From contig CAJFOF010000008.1 in the NCBI GenBank assembly GCA_904395885.1, positions 60,805 through 124,804 on the forward strand: a stretch of 64,000 nt of DNA, written 5' to 3'. The notes under the pieces are model-generated. The model was not told the DNA's origin. It saw only the letters and a program-made list of their open reading frames with translations, and did no database searches. Source of the DNA: an uncultured Lachnospiraceae bacterium (GTDB lineage: Bacteria; Bacillota; Clostridia; Lachnospirales; Lachnospiraceae). The position numbers and the translations under genes were made by a program. Below, piece by piece: positions 28,052 to 37,041 of the stretch. The first letter of the stretch is position 1, and every line of letters begins with the position of its first letter.

Positions 28052-28951
28052 TTACCCAAACGTTTGACGCCTCGCTTCTTTTCGATATTGGTTGGGCGAA
28101 AGGCCCTTTGCCTTACGGAAAGCGTCTCCAAAATAATTTCCGTCGCTGAATCCGCAGGCCACCGCCACTTCTGTGACAGAGTTTTTTCCCTCCAGGAGCT
28201 TTCGGGCTGCCGCCTCGATCCTGATGTGGGTCAGGTATTCCTTATAACCGAATCCCGTCACTTTCCTGAATTTTTTAGAAAAATATGTAGGACTCATATG
28301 CACCATTCCGGCCAGTTCGTCCAGCGTCATCGGTTCACTGTAATGGTAATACATATAGCCGGCCGCCTCTTGAATAGCGGCTTCTGTCTCGTTCAGCTCC
28401 TGCAGAATAGCCGGCTCCTGACTCCTGTTCCGCTCTAAAAATGATAAAAGCTCAATCAGGTAATTGTTTTTCAGCATTTCCGCGTAAGGATCCAATCGTT
28501 TATCTTCCATTTCCATTTTCTGGAACAGACTTTCCACATAGGGGGCGTTTTCCGGGCGCACCGCCGTCTTGAACGTCGCAATGGCCCGTCTCACGCCTTC
28601 CTCTGAGCACTGCAATTTCATCTGCTCCAATATATCGTCTGAAAAACACACCACAATCCGCTCCGTTACTGCCTCTGATTCATAAGTTGTCTGATGCAGG
28701 CGCCTTGGTTCAATCAGCACCACATCCCCCGGCACAATATAATAAATGGAATGGTCGATAAACATCCGGCAGTTTCCCGCCGCCAGATAAAACAGTTCAT
28801 AGAATGTATGGTAGTGGGGCTCTGCCATACAGAAACCAGATTCTCGTTTCTTTCTTGTGATGGAAAAGTCCCGGACTCCGCCATCGTCCCTCCACTTATT
28901 CGGAAGTTTCTTTTCCGTAAGGCATATTTTTTGCTTTTCTTTGCCGTCCAT
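28052..28951 (-). CDS. AraC-family regulator with cupin-like N-terminal domain
   Basis: A 299-residue cytoplasmic regulator. The N-terminal sugar-binding/cupin domain contains HYHTFYELFYLAAGNCRMFID; the C-terminal ~100 residues have both HTH motifs (MTLDELAGMVHMSPTYFSK and VTEVAVACGFSDGNYFGDAF). The ATG at 28951 was chosen because AAGGAGGG is six bases upstream; the frame is open to 28984. It is divergent from a MATE transporter gene across about 175 bases and may control it or the TauE/hydrolase pair. No partner can be assigned from sequence. Confidence 0.9.
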   Translation of the reverse strand: MDGKEKQKICLTEKKLPNKWRDDGGVRDFSITRKKRESGFCMAEPHYHTFYELFYLAAGNCRMFIDHSIYYIVPGDVVLIEPRRLHQTTYESEAVTERIVVCFSDDILEQMKLQCSEEGVRRAIATFKTAVRPENAPYVESLFQKMEMEDKRLDPYAEMLKNNYLIELLSFLERNRSQEPAILQELNETEAAIQEAAGYMYYHYSEPMTLDELAGMVHMSPTYFSKKFRKVTGFGYKEYLTHIRIEAAARKLLEGKNSVTEVAVACGFSDGNYFGDAFRKAKGLSPNQYRKEARRQTFG

Positions 28952-29127
28952 CCTTTTCCCTCCTTGTCCTTTAGCCGAAAACACGTTTTATTGCCATGAT
29001 ACTACATTCTCATATAAAAGGCAAGAAATCTGTATTTTTTCCAAAACCAGACAGAAAATACGTAGCAATCCATATTCTTTTGTATTATGATTAAGCCGTG
29101 GAACACAGAAAGAAGGGATTAAACGGT

Positions 29128-30543
29128 ATGGGAGCTCAGGCAGCTCTATCAGAAAAAGACAAAAAATTCCGTGAGTTTTCTCTGAATGCCCCTATGTGGA
29201 AGGTAGTCCTTCATGTCGGCACGCCTCTGGCCCTTTATCAGAGTCTGACCCAGCTATTCAAAATACTGGACTCCATGATGGCCTCCCACATCAGTGCCTC
29301 CGCCGTATCGACCATCTCTTATCTGTCGCAGTTGGAATTGACGCTGTCAGCTTTAGGCGGTGGTCTGGCCATCGGCGCCAGCATAAAAGTCAGCGAGGCC
29401 TATGGGGCCGGGGATTTTGAACTGGTAAAAAAACGGGTTAGTTCCCTGTTCGCTCTCTGCGCGATAGTGGCTGCAGTCCTTCTGGGAGTCCTGTTTCCGT
29501 TTGCACCGCAGTTTCTCAGATTTGCAGGAACTCCGGAAGAATTCCTTGCAGACGGAATCTCCTATTTCCGCCTGGATTTGATCGGGCTTGCCATTATTTT
29601 CTTTAATAATGTTTATATTGCCATTGAGCGGGCCAGAGGAAATTCCAAGCGAATCCTCCGTCTGAATATGATTGTGATCGGCGTTAAGCTTTCATTGACT
29701 GCCTTATTTGTATATGCCCTGCAGATGGGAATGAATATGATCGCTGTTGCAACCATACTCTCCCAAGGTGTCATGCTGGCCTGTGCTGTGTTTTATATGC
29801 ACCAGCCTGGAAATGCCTTCGGCTTTTCTTTCTCCAGCATTTCTCTTACCCGAAATGTCGTTCGGCCCATGCTGATCCTGTCTGGCCCTGTGGTGGTGGA
29901 AAAAGCAGCCTTTTCTCTGGGAAAGGTCTTCGTAAACTCTATGAGTACAATGTACGGTGCCCTCACAGTAGGCGCTTTGGGAATCTCCAACAACATTGGA
30001 GGGATTTCCACCACGCCTCAGACCGGTTTTCAGGATGGGAGCAGTGCTCTTATCAGTCAAAACCTGGGGGCAGGGCGACCGGAGCGGGCGCTTCAGGCTT
30101 TCGCATGGACGGTGATCGTCAACATGGTCGTCAGCAGTATTCTGATGACTCTCAATATCATTTTTCTGGATCAGATAACGTGGCTTTTTGCAGGCAATGA
30201 CCGCAGCTTTCAGCAGACGATCATATCCATTTACCGGTATGAGGCTCTTGGAGCCGTTCCCCTGGGGATAAATTCATCAGTGTTAGCTCTCCTTTACGGC
30301 TTCGGCCGGACGAAAATTACTCTGTTTATAAATTTCTGCCGCGTATTCATTTTTCGCGTTCCTGTTTTATGGGCCTTGCAGCAATTTACTGATCTGGGCA
30401 GCGAGAGCGTCGGCATCGTCATGGCCGTAAGTAATATCAGTGTTGGAATCCTTGCCTGCATCATCGGCACCATTGAAATCCGAAAGATTTGCCAGGAATA
30501 CAATCTTTCTTTCGTCAGAATGCTTCGGCTGAAGCAAGCGTAA
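29128..30543 (+). CDS. MATE-family efflux transporter (first of two)
   Basis: A 471-residue, 12-helix antiporter of the MatE/DinF superfamily, which exports drugs or metabolites using Na+ or H+. The two six-helix halves are visible, the first beginning PMWKVVLHVGTPLALYQSLTQLFKILDSMMA and the second near RNVVRPMLILSGPVVVEKAAFSLG. A GTG at 29098 would add ten residues but lacks a ribosome-binding site; AGAAGGGA precedes the ATG at 29128. Monocistronic, followed by two hairpins. Confidence 0.92.
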   Translation: MGAQAALSEKDKKFREFSLNAPMWKVVLHVGTPLALYQSLTQLFKILDSMMASHISASAVSTISYLSQLELTLSALGGGLAIGASIKVSEAYGAGDFELVKKRVSSLFALCAIVAAVLLGVLFPFAPQFLRFAGTPEEFLADGISYFRLDLIGLAIIFFNNVYIAIERARGNSKRILRLNMIVIGVKLSLTALFVYALQMGMNMIAVATILSQGVMLACAVFYMHQPGNAFGFSFSSISLTRNVVRPMLILSGPVVVEKAAFSLGKVFVNSMSTMYGALTVGALGISNNIGGISTTPQTGFQDGSSALISQNLGAGRPERALQAFAWTVIVNMVVSSILMTLNIIFLDQITWLFAGNDRSFQQTIISIYRYEALGAVPLGINSSVLALLYGFGRTKITLFINFCRVFIFRVPVLWALQQFTDLGSESVGIVMAVSNISVGILACIIGTIEIRKICQEYNLSFVRMLRLKQA

Positions 30544-30621
30544 TCCTGATTGTTCGCAGGAATACGTCTCCCCTCATTCATCAGCGGAGCTTTCTATAAT
30601 AAAATCATAACGTTTTTCTCA

Positions 30622-30666
30622 GAAAATACCTCTCAGTCACCATACGGATGACGGAGTGGTATTTTC
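30622..30666 (+). other. long imperfect hairpin downstream of MATE gene
   Basis: GAAAATACC (30622-30630) pairs with GGTATTTTC (30658-30666), with further inner pairing CTC/GAG and GTCA/TGAC. It lies about 80 bases after the MATE stop and 24 bases before a second, stronger hairpin. Terminal U residues are part of the stem, so it may be a first 3'-end hairpin. Confidence 0.5.
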
Positions 30667-30689
30667 ATGTTTTATAGAGTCATAACGAT

Positions 30690-30737
30690 AAATCCTCCAG
30701 GCGGATGCAGACTCAACCGCACCGCTTGGAGGATTTT
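30690..30737. terminator. bidirectional terminator between MATE gene and nagA
   Basis: Fifteen-pair stem: AAATCCTCCAGGCGG (30690-30704) with CCGCTTGGAGGATTT (30722-30736), one G-T pair, 17-base loop. T-rich ends on both strands (TTTTCTC on plus, TTTATC on minus) suit termination of the two convergent genes. Confidence 0.85.
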
Positions 30738-30772
30738 CTCAAGTCTAAAATATATTTGCTGCAGGGGCGGAA

Positions 30773-31912
30773 TCAAAGCATTGCCTTTCCTCTGCAGTAG
30801 GTCTGGACAACTTCGTAATTATCTTCCAGAACCACCAGATCCCCATCGCAGCCCGCTGCGATTCTCCCTTTTCTGTCTGCCACGCCCAGGCATCTCGCCG
30901 GATTAATTGTGCAGGAATTGAGCGCCGCGTCAAAAGGAATCATGGCCTTTTCCACCAGAATCTTAAGGCCGCGGTTCATAAACAAGGTGCTTCCGGCAAT
31001 GGTATCGGTTCCCTTCAGTCTTGCCAACCCGTCCTCGCCGATCTCTATATCGTGGCCGCCAAGCTGATAATTGCCGCCAGGAGGACAATGCTTTGCCCGA
31101 AGAGAATCACTTACCATAACAGCGTAGTCCCTTCCCTTGGCGGTAAAGTAATTGTTCAGCGCAGCCAGATGAGAATGGCATCCATCGCAGATAATCTCAC
31201 CATAGATGTCGCGCACTCTCAGCGCTGTTCCCACCAGTCCAGGTTTTCTGTGGTGGTAAGGCGTCATGCCGTTATATACATGGGTCATTGAAGTCGCCCC
31301 GTTGGCGATCCCCATCAAAGCCTGCTCATAGGTGGCAGAAGAGTGGCCCATGCTGACCACCACGCCATGCTGGCTGCAATATCTGGTTAATGCCATGTCG
31401 GGATCGTGCTCCGGTGCCAGCGTAATGTACTTTATCCATCCTTTTGCCGCTTCCTGATATCCGGCAAACTGCTCTACAGAAGGAACGGCGATGGCTTCCG
31501 GCGGCTGAGCGCCCTTATAATCCATATCCAGATACGGACCTTCAAAATGGATTCCCAGAATCTCAGCTCCCTCATAGCCTTCTTCTATGACTCTGGCCAC
31601 ATTGGCAACTGCGGCTGTCAGCACATCCGGCATCTGGGTCACCGTAGTCGGCAGGATAGAGGTAACACCTTCTTCAGGAATCCTCTTCATCCAGCTCCGC
31701 AGGCCTTCCGGCTCTGCATCATTCGTGTCAAAGCCATAAGCCCCGTGGGTATGAATATCGATAAAGCCCGGCACAATTCGCTTACAGCCGTAGTCTGCAT
31801 CTGCCGCTCTCTCCCCGTAATTATAGATCCTCTCGATCTGTCCATCTTTTACTTCCAACTGGGCCGGTATGAACTGTCCGGCAATCCAAACTCTCTCGCT
31901 TTGTATTACCAT
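30773..31912 (-). CDS. nagA: N-acetylglucosamine-6-phosphate deacetylase
   Basis: Converts GlcNAc-6-phosphate to glucosamine-6-phosphate and acetate in the cytoplasm, feeding amino-sugar catabolism or wall recycling. At 379 residues it is of standard length. Metal and substrate motifs: PGFIDIHTHGAYGFDT (His54, His56), HFEGPYL, MGHSSATYEQA, THVYNGMTPYHHR and VMVSDSLRA, with the catalytic Asp. GAGGGG lies ten bases before the ATG. nagB is not in the window. Its nearness to the sulfatase locus fits use of sulfated, N-acetylated host glycans, but it could equally act in general recycling. Confidence 0.95.
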   Translation of the reverse strand: MVIQSERVWIAGQFIPAQLEVKDGQIERIYNYGERAADADYGCKRIVPGFIDIHTHGAYGFDTNDAEPEGLRSWMKRIPEEGVTSILPTTVTQMPDVLTAAVANVARVIEEGYEGAEILGIHFEGPYLDMDYKGAQPPEAIAVPSVEQFAGYQEAAKGWIKYITLAPEHDPDMALTRYCSQHGVVVSMGHSSATYEQALMGIANGATSMTHVYNGMTPYHHRKPGLVGTALRVRDIYGEIICDGCHSHLAALNNYFTAKGRDYAVMVSDSLRAKHCPPGGNYQLGGHDIEIGEDGLARLKGTDTIAGSTLFMNRGLKILVEKAMIPFDAALNSCTINPARCLGVADRKGRIAAGCDGDLVVLEDNYEVVQTYCRGKAML

Positions 31913-31981
31913 CTTTGCTTTACCCCTCTTTGCTCTAATTGTAAACTTCCTACCAAACAGTATACTCCACCTGCTCTTCTT

Positions 31982-32785
31982 TTACAAGTGGCATCCGCCT
32001 TCTTTATGATGGCCATGGCACTCCCCATTTCCGTGATGATTGCCGTGGCATTCGCCCTCTCCATGGTGTTCGCCGTGATGGTTGCACTGAGTATCCGGGT
32101 CATAGTTCAGGCTCCCTGCAAGAAACGATTCCACCTGGGCGTCGGCGTCTCCGCAGGCTCCCGGATACAATTCAATCCCGGCTTCGGCCAGGGCGTTTCT
32201 TGCACCTCCGCCGATGCCCCCGCAGATCAGGACATTAACCCCTCTGTCCTTGAGAAAACCAGCCAAAGCGCCGTGCCCAAAACCGTCCGTGCTAACAACC
32301 TCTGAAGCTGTCACCTTTCCCTCTTCTATCTCATAGATCTTAAACTGTTCTGTATGGCCAAAATGCTGAAATACCTGGCCATTCTCATAAGTCACTGCAA
32401 TTTTCATATAAATTTCCCCTTTCCGGCAGGCGTTTTTTCTCAGGCAGCTTATCTGTCCTTCCCCTTTGGAGCAGACCGAAAAATCTCCTCCGCAGATCTT
32501 AAGCTGGGATGCTTCGACCAGGAAACGGGCCAGCTTTTTTCTGGCGCTGGCGTACAGTCCCTGAATGGTAGCCCTGGAAGCTCCCATTTGCCTGGAACAT
32601 TCCTCCTGAGTCAGTCCGGAATAGTCAATCAGCCGAATACATTCATATTCTTCCACCGTCATGGCAATTCCGACCGCCTGCCTTTCCTTGTCCGGTCTCT
32701 TCTCACAGGCCCCATCTGAAAATGCGGCAAACTCCTGACATTTCGGCATCCTGCAGACACGTTTCTCTTTACTGGGTCTGGGCAT
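31982..32785 (-). CDS. DUF134 regulator fused to NifX/NifB-type domain with His/Cys-rich tail
   Basis: A 267-residue two-domain protein. Residues 1-125 are DUF134, a sigma-r4-like DNA-binding domain with MTVEEYECIRLIDYSGLTQEE and MGASRATIQGLYASARKKL. Residues 127-230 are a dinitrogenase iron-molybdenum-cofactor-type domain (MKIAVTYENGQVFQHFGHTEQF, LICGGIGGGARNALAEAGI) that binds metal-sulfur clusters in relatives. The tail (233-267) holds 11 His and 4 Cys, a likely metal ligand set. An AAAGGGG site eight bases before Met127 (32407) could start the second domain alone. Perfect consensus promoter upstream. Likely metal-responsive; target unknown. Confidence 0.88.
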   Translation of the reverse strand: MPRPSKEKRVCRMPKCQEFAAFSDGACEKRPDKERQAVGIAMTVEEYECIRLIDYSGLTQEECSRQMGASRATIQGLYASARKKLARFLVEASQLKICGGDFSVCSKGEGQISCLRKNACRKGEIYMKIAVTYENGQVFQHFGHTEQFKIYEIEEGKVTASEVVSTDGFGHGALAGFLKDRGVNVLICGGIGGGARNALAEAGIELYPGACGDADAQVESFLAGSLNYDPDTQCNHHGEHHGEGECHGNHHGNGECHGHHKEGGCHL

Positions 32786-32800
32786 CCTCTTCGCCTCCTT

Positions 32801-32847
32801 ATAATTAGCATATGTTTATTATAACGCTATAATTAATATATGTCAAT
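32801..32847 (-). promoter_or_regulatory. perfect consensus promoter overlapped by direct repeats, DUF134-NifX gene
   Basis: On the minus strand TTGACA (32841-32846), exactly 17 bases, TATAAT (32818-32823). Two near-identical boxes, ATAATTAGCATATGT (32801-32815) and ATAATTAATATATGT (32829-32843) as read on plus, lie 28 bases apart, one just downstream of the -10 and one across the spacer and -35 edge. AAGGAGG (32794-32800) precedes the ATG. A strong promoter masked by repeated sites suggests tight repression, possibly by the DUF134 protein itself. Confidence 0.75.
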
Positions 32848-32881
32848 TATTGTTCTGCAAATCCTGTCCGGCAAATTCTGT

Positions 32882-34246
32882 TTATAGAAATAGGCGCAGC
32901 ATCCTGTTTTTCCCTTTTGTATACGGCCGGTATCGAACAGGCATATCCAATGCAAACTTTTTTGCGATTCCCTTTTCATGGCTGAAGGTCTCGAATGTCT
33001 TCTTTCCGTGATAGCTTCCCATTCCGCTGTTCCCCACTCCTCCAAAAGGCAGGCCGGGAACGGCCAAATGAATCACGGTGTCATTAATACACCCTCCGCC
33101 AAAGGAACAGCGGGAAAGAATATAGTCTTCTACAATTTTTCTGGACGTAAAAAGATATAATGCCAGGGGCTTTTCTTTCGTTTTCAGAAGGCGCTCCACG
33201 TCAAAGATCGAGTCAAAAGACACAATGGGCAGAATGGGCCCAAAGATTTCTTCCGTCATAACCGGGCTGTCCCAGGCCGGCTCATCCAAAAGGGTCGGTT
33301 CTATTTGGAGCATAAATGGCTCTGATTTTCCGCCTTTCAGGATAGCCTGTCCTTCCATCAGCCCCATTAGCCGGTTATAGTGTTTCCCGTTGACGATTTT
33401 GGGGTAATCCCATCTCTCCAGCGGCTTTTCTCCAAACTGAACCCTGATCCAGTGGATCATCCACCGCACCAGTTCTTCTTTTACCTGCCTCTGAACTAAA
33501 ACATAATCCGGCGCCACGCAGGTCTGACCGCCGTTGAGGAATTTTCCAAAGACAATCCTTTTTGCAGCCAGAGGAATGTCAGCGCTCTTTTCTACAATAC
33601 ATGGGCTTTTCCCACCCAGTTCCAGGGTCACTGGTGTCAGATGCACCGCCGCTTTTTTCAGGACTTCTCTTCCCACCCCCGGGCTCCCTGTAAAAAAGAT
33701 ATAATCAAACTTTATCTCCAACAGTTCCTTCGCCGTCTCCTGGTCGCCTGTCACTACCGCTGCAAGCCAGCGGGGCAGCGCCTTTTTCACGATTTCTGCA
33801 ATCACCTTTTCCGTAGCAGGAGCGTACTCAGAGGGCTTCAGAATGCAGCAATTCCCCGCCGCAATGGCTCCGACTAAAGGTTCCATTGCCAGAAGGAACG
33901 GATAATTCCATGGTGCCATAATGAGCACTTCCCCGTAAGGTTCATACATGGTAAAGCAATCTGAAGGAAACTGCGACAGCGGCGAAACCACTCGGTGTCT
34001 TTTCGTCCATCGATCCAGAGAAGCCAGCGTACTTTTAATACTTTTCATCACCAGAGCGTATTCCGTCATATAAAACTCAAAAGGCGGCTTATTCAGATCT
34101 TTCATAAGCGCATCTTCTATCTGAGCGTGGTACTCCTCTATAGCTGCCAGCAGACGGCGCAGCGCCTCTTTCCGAAAGGAAGGCATCAGCGTCTTTCCCG
34201 CCTGAAAAGCATTTTTCTGTCTCTTTACTAACTGCTCGATCATCAT
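32882..34246 (-). CDS. NAD(P)-dependent aldehyde dehydrogenase (ALDH3-like)
   Basis: Oxidises an aldehyde to the acid. The 454-residue length and short N-terminus suit the class-3 group. Visible motifs are MAPWNYPFLLAMEPLVGAIAAGN, KPSEYAP, FFTGSPGVGREV, LELGGKSP with Glu209 and NGGQTCVAPDY with the catalytic Cys243. The frame is open to 34357, but the segment upstream includes the terminator of the neighbouring gene; GGGAG ten bases before the ATG at 34246 supports the shorter start. Preferred substrate cannot be read from sequence. Confidence 0.93.
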   Translation of the reverse strand: MMIEQLVKRQKNAFQAGKTLMPSFRKEALRRLLAAIEEYHAQIEDALMKDLNKPPFEFYMTEYALVMKSIKSTLASLDRWTKRHRVVSPLSQFPSDCFTMYEPYGEVLIMAPWNYPFLLAMEPLVGAIAAGNCCILKPSEYAPATEKVIAEIVKKALPRWLAAVVTGDQETAKELLEIKFDYIFFTGSPGVGREVLKKAAVHLTPVTLELGGKSPCIVEKSADIPLAAKRIVFGKFLNGGQTCVAPDYVLVQRQVKEELVRWMIHWIRVQFGEKPLERWDYPKIVNGKHYNRLMGLMEGQAILKGGKSEPFMLQIEPTLLDEPAWDSPVMTEEIFGPILPIVSFDSIFDVERLLKTKEKPLALYLFTSRKIVEDYILSRCSFGGGCINDTVIHLAVPGLPFGGVGNSGMGSYHGKKTFETFSHEKGIAKKFALDMPVRYRPYTKGKNRMLRLFL

Positions 34247-34327
34247 ATCCGATCGTCTCCCTTCTCTCCGTCCTAACGGCCGATTCGTATAAAGAATCTG
34301 CTCTAAGAAGTATATCACAAAAGGATC

Positions 34328-34372
34328 AAAAAAACACTGTCCCCGACCAATTTTCATCAGTCGGAGACAGTG
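34328..34372 (-). terminator. strong terminator of the lipoprotein gene
   Basis: Minus-strand stem CACTGTC-nn-CGAC with GTCG-nn-GACAGTG (34335-34347 with 34360-34372) followed by seven T residues. It lies 22 bases after the lipoprotein stop and separates that gene from the aldehyde dehydrogenase gene. Confidence 0.9.
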
Positions 34373-34393
34373 CTTTCATATCAAGTCTATTGT

Positions 34394-35047
34394 CTATTGC
34401 ATCTGGCCCGGGTCAATAATGCCTTCGCCGAGCGCCAGCACGTCATCCTCTACCACCGTGTACATATTGTTGTCATCCTTCACAACATGGAGGTCGTATG
34501 CAACCCCTTCCCCGTATCCGATCTCGTCTAGACCGTCATTGAGATACGTATAGAGAATGTCATATGTCTTTTCCAGAATCTCTTCCTCTGTCGGAACTTC
34601 TTCAGAAGCAGCAACTTCTGTAATCCAATTTATCAAATCGGTTTCCGCTGATGTCAGAGCGCCCTCCAGAGCGTCGCCAAACAGAATCGGCTCCACCGTG
34701 ACTGTGACTGTATAGCCCTCATCCGTCTTTACAGCTTCGCCCACCGTATACTTACATTTCTTCATCAGCTCTGTCATATAGCCGCGATATTTTTCTACCA
34801 TTTCGTCCGATAAGCCAAGGTCCTCAAAAACGGCCATATTCTCATCCATCAGCTTTTCGTTTTCAGCCAGGATCTCTTCTTCTGTAGAATCCACTAATTT
34901 CAGATAGTCTTCCGATATTTCCCCCTTCAGGACAGCATCCAAGTCACCCTGAACATAGCCTTTTGCATCAAACTCCTGAGCGCAACCAGTCACAAGCAAT
35001 GACATCGCAGCGGCCAGAACAACCGCCATTCTTTTCAACTTCTTCAT
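34394..35047 (-). CDS. lipoprotein of unknown function, 217 residues
   Basis: A typical signal with lipobox LLVTGC (lipid-bearing Cys22), then an acidic, helix-rich mature region with GYVQGDLDAVLKGEISEDY and long Glu/Lys-rich helices, and a mixed region containing YTVTVTVEPI. The pattern resembles small lipoproteins common in Clostridia that carry DUF5105-like domains, but the assignment is not firm. It is monocistronic, with its own candidate promoter, AGGAGG site and a strong terminator. Confidence 0.8.
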   Translation of the reverse strand: MKKLKRMAVVLAAAMSLLVTGCAQEFDAKGYVQGDLDAVLKGEISEDYLKLVDSTEEEILAENEKLMDENMAVFEDLGLSDEMVEKYRGYMTELMKKCKYTVGEAVKTDEGYTVTVTVEPILFGDALEGALTSAETDLINWITEVAASEEVPTEEEILEKTYDILYTYLNDGLDEIGYGEGVAYDLHVVKDDNNMYTVVEDDVLALGEGIIDPGQMQ

Positions 35048-35086
35048 ACGTTTCCTCCTGGATTTTATTTGTCAATAGACGCTTTT

Positions 35087-35116
35087 ATCGTACCATTAAC
35101 ATCTATCCCAGGTCAA
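35087..35116 (-). promoter_or_regulatory. possible promoter of the lipoprotein gene
   Basis: Minus strand: TTGACC (35111-35116), 18 bases, TACGAT (35087-35092), about 40 bases before the start codon. Moderate consensus match. Confidence 0.4.
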
Positions 35117-35206
35117 TTACATTTTTCTGAAGATTTTCCAAATCTGTCATTAAATTTCAAACTACAAACCCGATTATCGCCAAAACTGTAAAATATTTTC
35201 CCATAT

Positions 35207-36916
35207 TCAGCGTCTGGCTTCGGCCCTCTCCGCATGCACGCTTTTTCCGCGGATCCTCGCATGCTTCATTGCATCTAATACAATCTGAGCATACTCCTCA
35301 GGAACCTCTACGAATGTGTACGCATCATACATATCAATGCTTCCCACAACTCTTCCGGGAATTCCGGATTCACCGGCGACAGCTCCCAGAATATCTCCCG
35401 GAGATACATTCTGGCTTCTCCCAATATTGAGGAACAGACGGGCCATAGGTGTCCCGCTGATATAGTCGTAAACCCGTTCGGAAGCCCTTACTCTCCGGCT
35501 GCGGCGCCCATCTGCCTCAGCTCGGTCTCTCCGGCCGCTCCGCCCTTTTCTAGCACCCCGATCCCGGTACATTTCCAGATCATCCAGAGACCTGGCCGGC
35601 CTGCTGCTCTCCGCAATGTCTTCGCTGTTTCCCATCATCATCCGAAGGAGAGCGGCCGCCAGATCCATGGCAGTATAGTCCTCTTCAATCAACTTCATCT
35701 CAATCACATCAATCATGTCATCCAGTTCCTGGCTATCGATTGTTTCTTTTACCTGATCCAGAATTTTGTCAACTTTGATTGCCGTCACGTCATTTAACGA
35801 CGGGACAGCCTGGGGAATAATCCTGGTTTTGCAGTACCGCTGGATGTCTCTTAACTTATACACTTCGCGACCCACTACCAGGCTGAACGCTTTTCCCTCA
35901 CGTCCGGCCCGGCCGGTACGCCCTATTCTGTGAACATAGTATTCATCATCCTGAGGAATATCATAATTAAAGACAGCCTCCACATCATCCACATCAATTC
36001 CTCTTGCCGCCACATCGGTAGCCACAAGAATATCTGCCTTGCCATTGCGGAAACTGTTCATTACCCGGTCTCTCTGCACCTGCTTTAAGTCCCCGTGAAG
36101 GCCCTCCGCAAAATATCCCCGTCCCTGGAGAGCTTCCACTACTTCCTCCACGCCTTTCTTGGTATTGCAGAATACTACGGAAAGTTTAGGCGCGTACAGA
36201 TCCAGAAGACGGCACAGAACCTCCACTTTATTCTTCTGCCTCACTTCATAATAATACTGAGTCACCTTCGGCACTGTCAGATCCTTTTTTACTACCTTGA
36301 CAACAGCCGGTTCCTTCTGAAATTTCCGGGCGATCTCCATAATTGCCTGGGGCATAGTGGCGGAGAACATCACGGTCTGCCGCTCTTCAGGAAGCTGCCC
36401 TAAGATCGTCTCCATGTCCTCCAAAAAGCCCATATTGAGCATCTCATCTGCTTCGTCCAGGACTACCGTGTGTACTTCCTCCGGCCGGATCGTCCGGCGC
36501 CGCATATGGTCCATAACACGCCCGGGCGTCCCGATGATGACCTGAACACCGCTTTTAAGAGAGCGGATCTGCTTTCCGATCTCCTGACCGCCGTAGACCG
36601 GAAGCACTTTAATTCCGTGCATATATTTTGCCAGATTCCGGACCTCTTCTGCCACCTGGATTGCCAGTTCTCTGGTCGGGCACAGGACAATTGCCTGCTG
36701 TTTTTTGCTCTTGGGATCCACTCTCTGCAGCAGGGGTATTCCAAAAGCCGCCGTCTTTCCCGTTCCGGTCTGTGCCTGACCGATCAGATCCTGCCCTGCC
36801 AGTTCCAGCGGGATAGCCTGTCCCTGAATCGGAGACGCCTCTTCAAATCCCATATCTGCTACAGCACGCAAGATCCTCTCATCCAATTGAAGCTCTTCAA
36901 ATTTTATTATTTCCAT
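35207..36916 (-). CDS. DEAD-box RNA helicase with DbpA-type RNA-binding domain
   Basis: An ATP-dependent RNA helicase of 569 residues, DeaD/CshA/DbpA type, acting in ribosome assembly, RNA decay and cold adaptation. Q-motif near 24-31, Walker A AQTGTGKT at 48-55, PTRELA, DEAD at 154-157, SAT at 185-187, ARGIDVDDV and HRIGRTGRAG. A basic Arg-rich linker (about 452-485) leads to the C-terminal DbpA fold (GIPGRVVGSIDMYDAYTFVEVP). GAGAGGA lies nine bases before the ATG at 36916; an upstream in-frame codon at 36940 was rejected. The leader holds a terminator-like hairpin. Confidence 0.94.
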   Translation of the reverse strand: MEIIKFEELQLDERILRAVADMGFEEASPIQGQAIPLELAGQDLIGQAQTGTGKTAAFGIPLLQRVDPKSKKQQAIVLCPTRELAIQVAEEVRNLAKYMHGIKVLPVYGGQEIGKQIRSLKSGVQVIIGTPGRVMDHMRRRTIRPEEVHTVVLDEADEMLNMGFLEDMETILGQLPEERQTVMFSATMPQAIMEIARKFQKEPAVVKVVKKDLTVPKVTQYYYEVRQKNKVEVLCRLLDLYAPKLSVVFCNTKKGVEEVVEALQGRGYFAEGLHGDLKQVQRDRVMNSFRNGKADILVATDVAARGIDVDDVEAVFNYDIPQDDEYYVHRIGRTGRAGREGKAFSLVVGREVYKLRDIQRYCKTRIIPQAVPSLNDVTAIKVDKILDQVKETIDSQELDDMIDVIEMKLIEEDYTAMDLAAALLRMMMGNSEDIAESSRPARSLDDLEMYRDRGARKGRSGRRDRAEADGRRSRRVRASERVYDYISGTPMARLFLNIGRSQNVSPGDILGAVAGESGIPGRVVGSIDMYDAYTFVEVPEEYAQIVLDAMKHARIRGKSVHAERAEARR

Positions 36917-36983
36917 ATATAAAAATCCTCTCAATCTCATTCCGCACGAACATCTGCTTCGTCACCGCAGGAATCCTATGGCA

Positions 36984-37016
36984 TAAAAAAAGAGGCGTCC
37001 GTTATCTCTGGCCTCT
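36984..37016 (-). terminator. hairpin plus U-tract inside the helicase leader (candidate attenuator)
   Basis: Minus strand: AGAGGC (37011-37016) pairs with GCCTCT (36991-36996) around a 14-base loop and is followed by an uninterrupted T-tract (36984-36990). It lies downstream of the promoter at 37042-37070 and about 70 bases before the helicase start, so helicase transcripts from that promoter must pass it. It could alternatively end the upstream sigma-factor transcript. Confidence 0.65.
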
Positions 37017-37041
37017 CATCCTGTCGTTCATACAGAAATCA

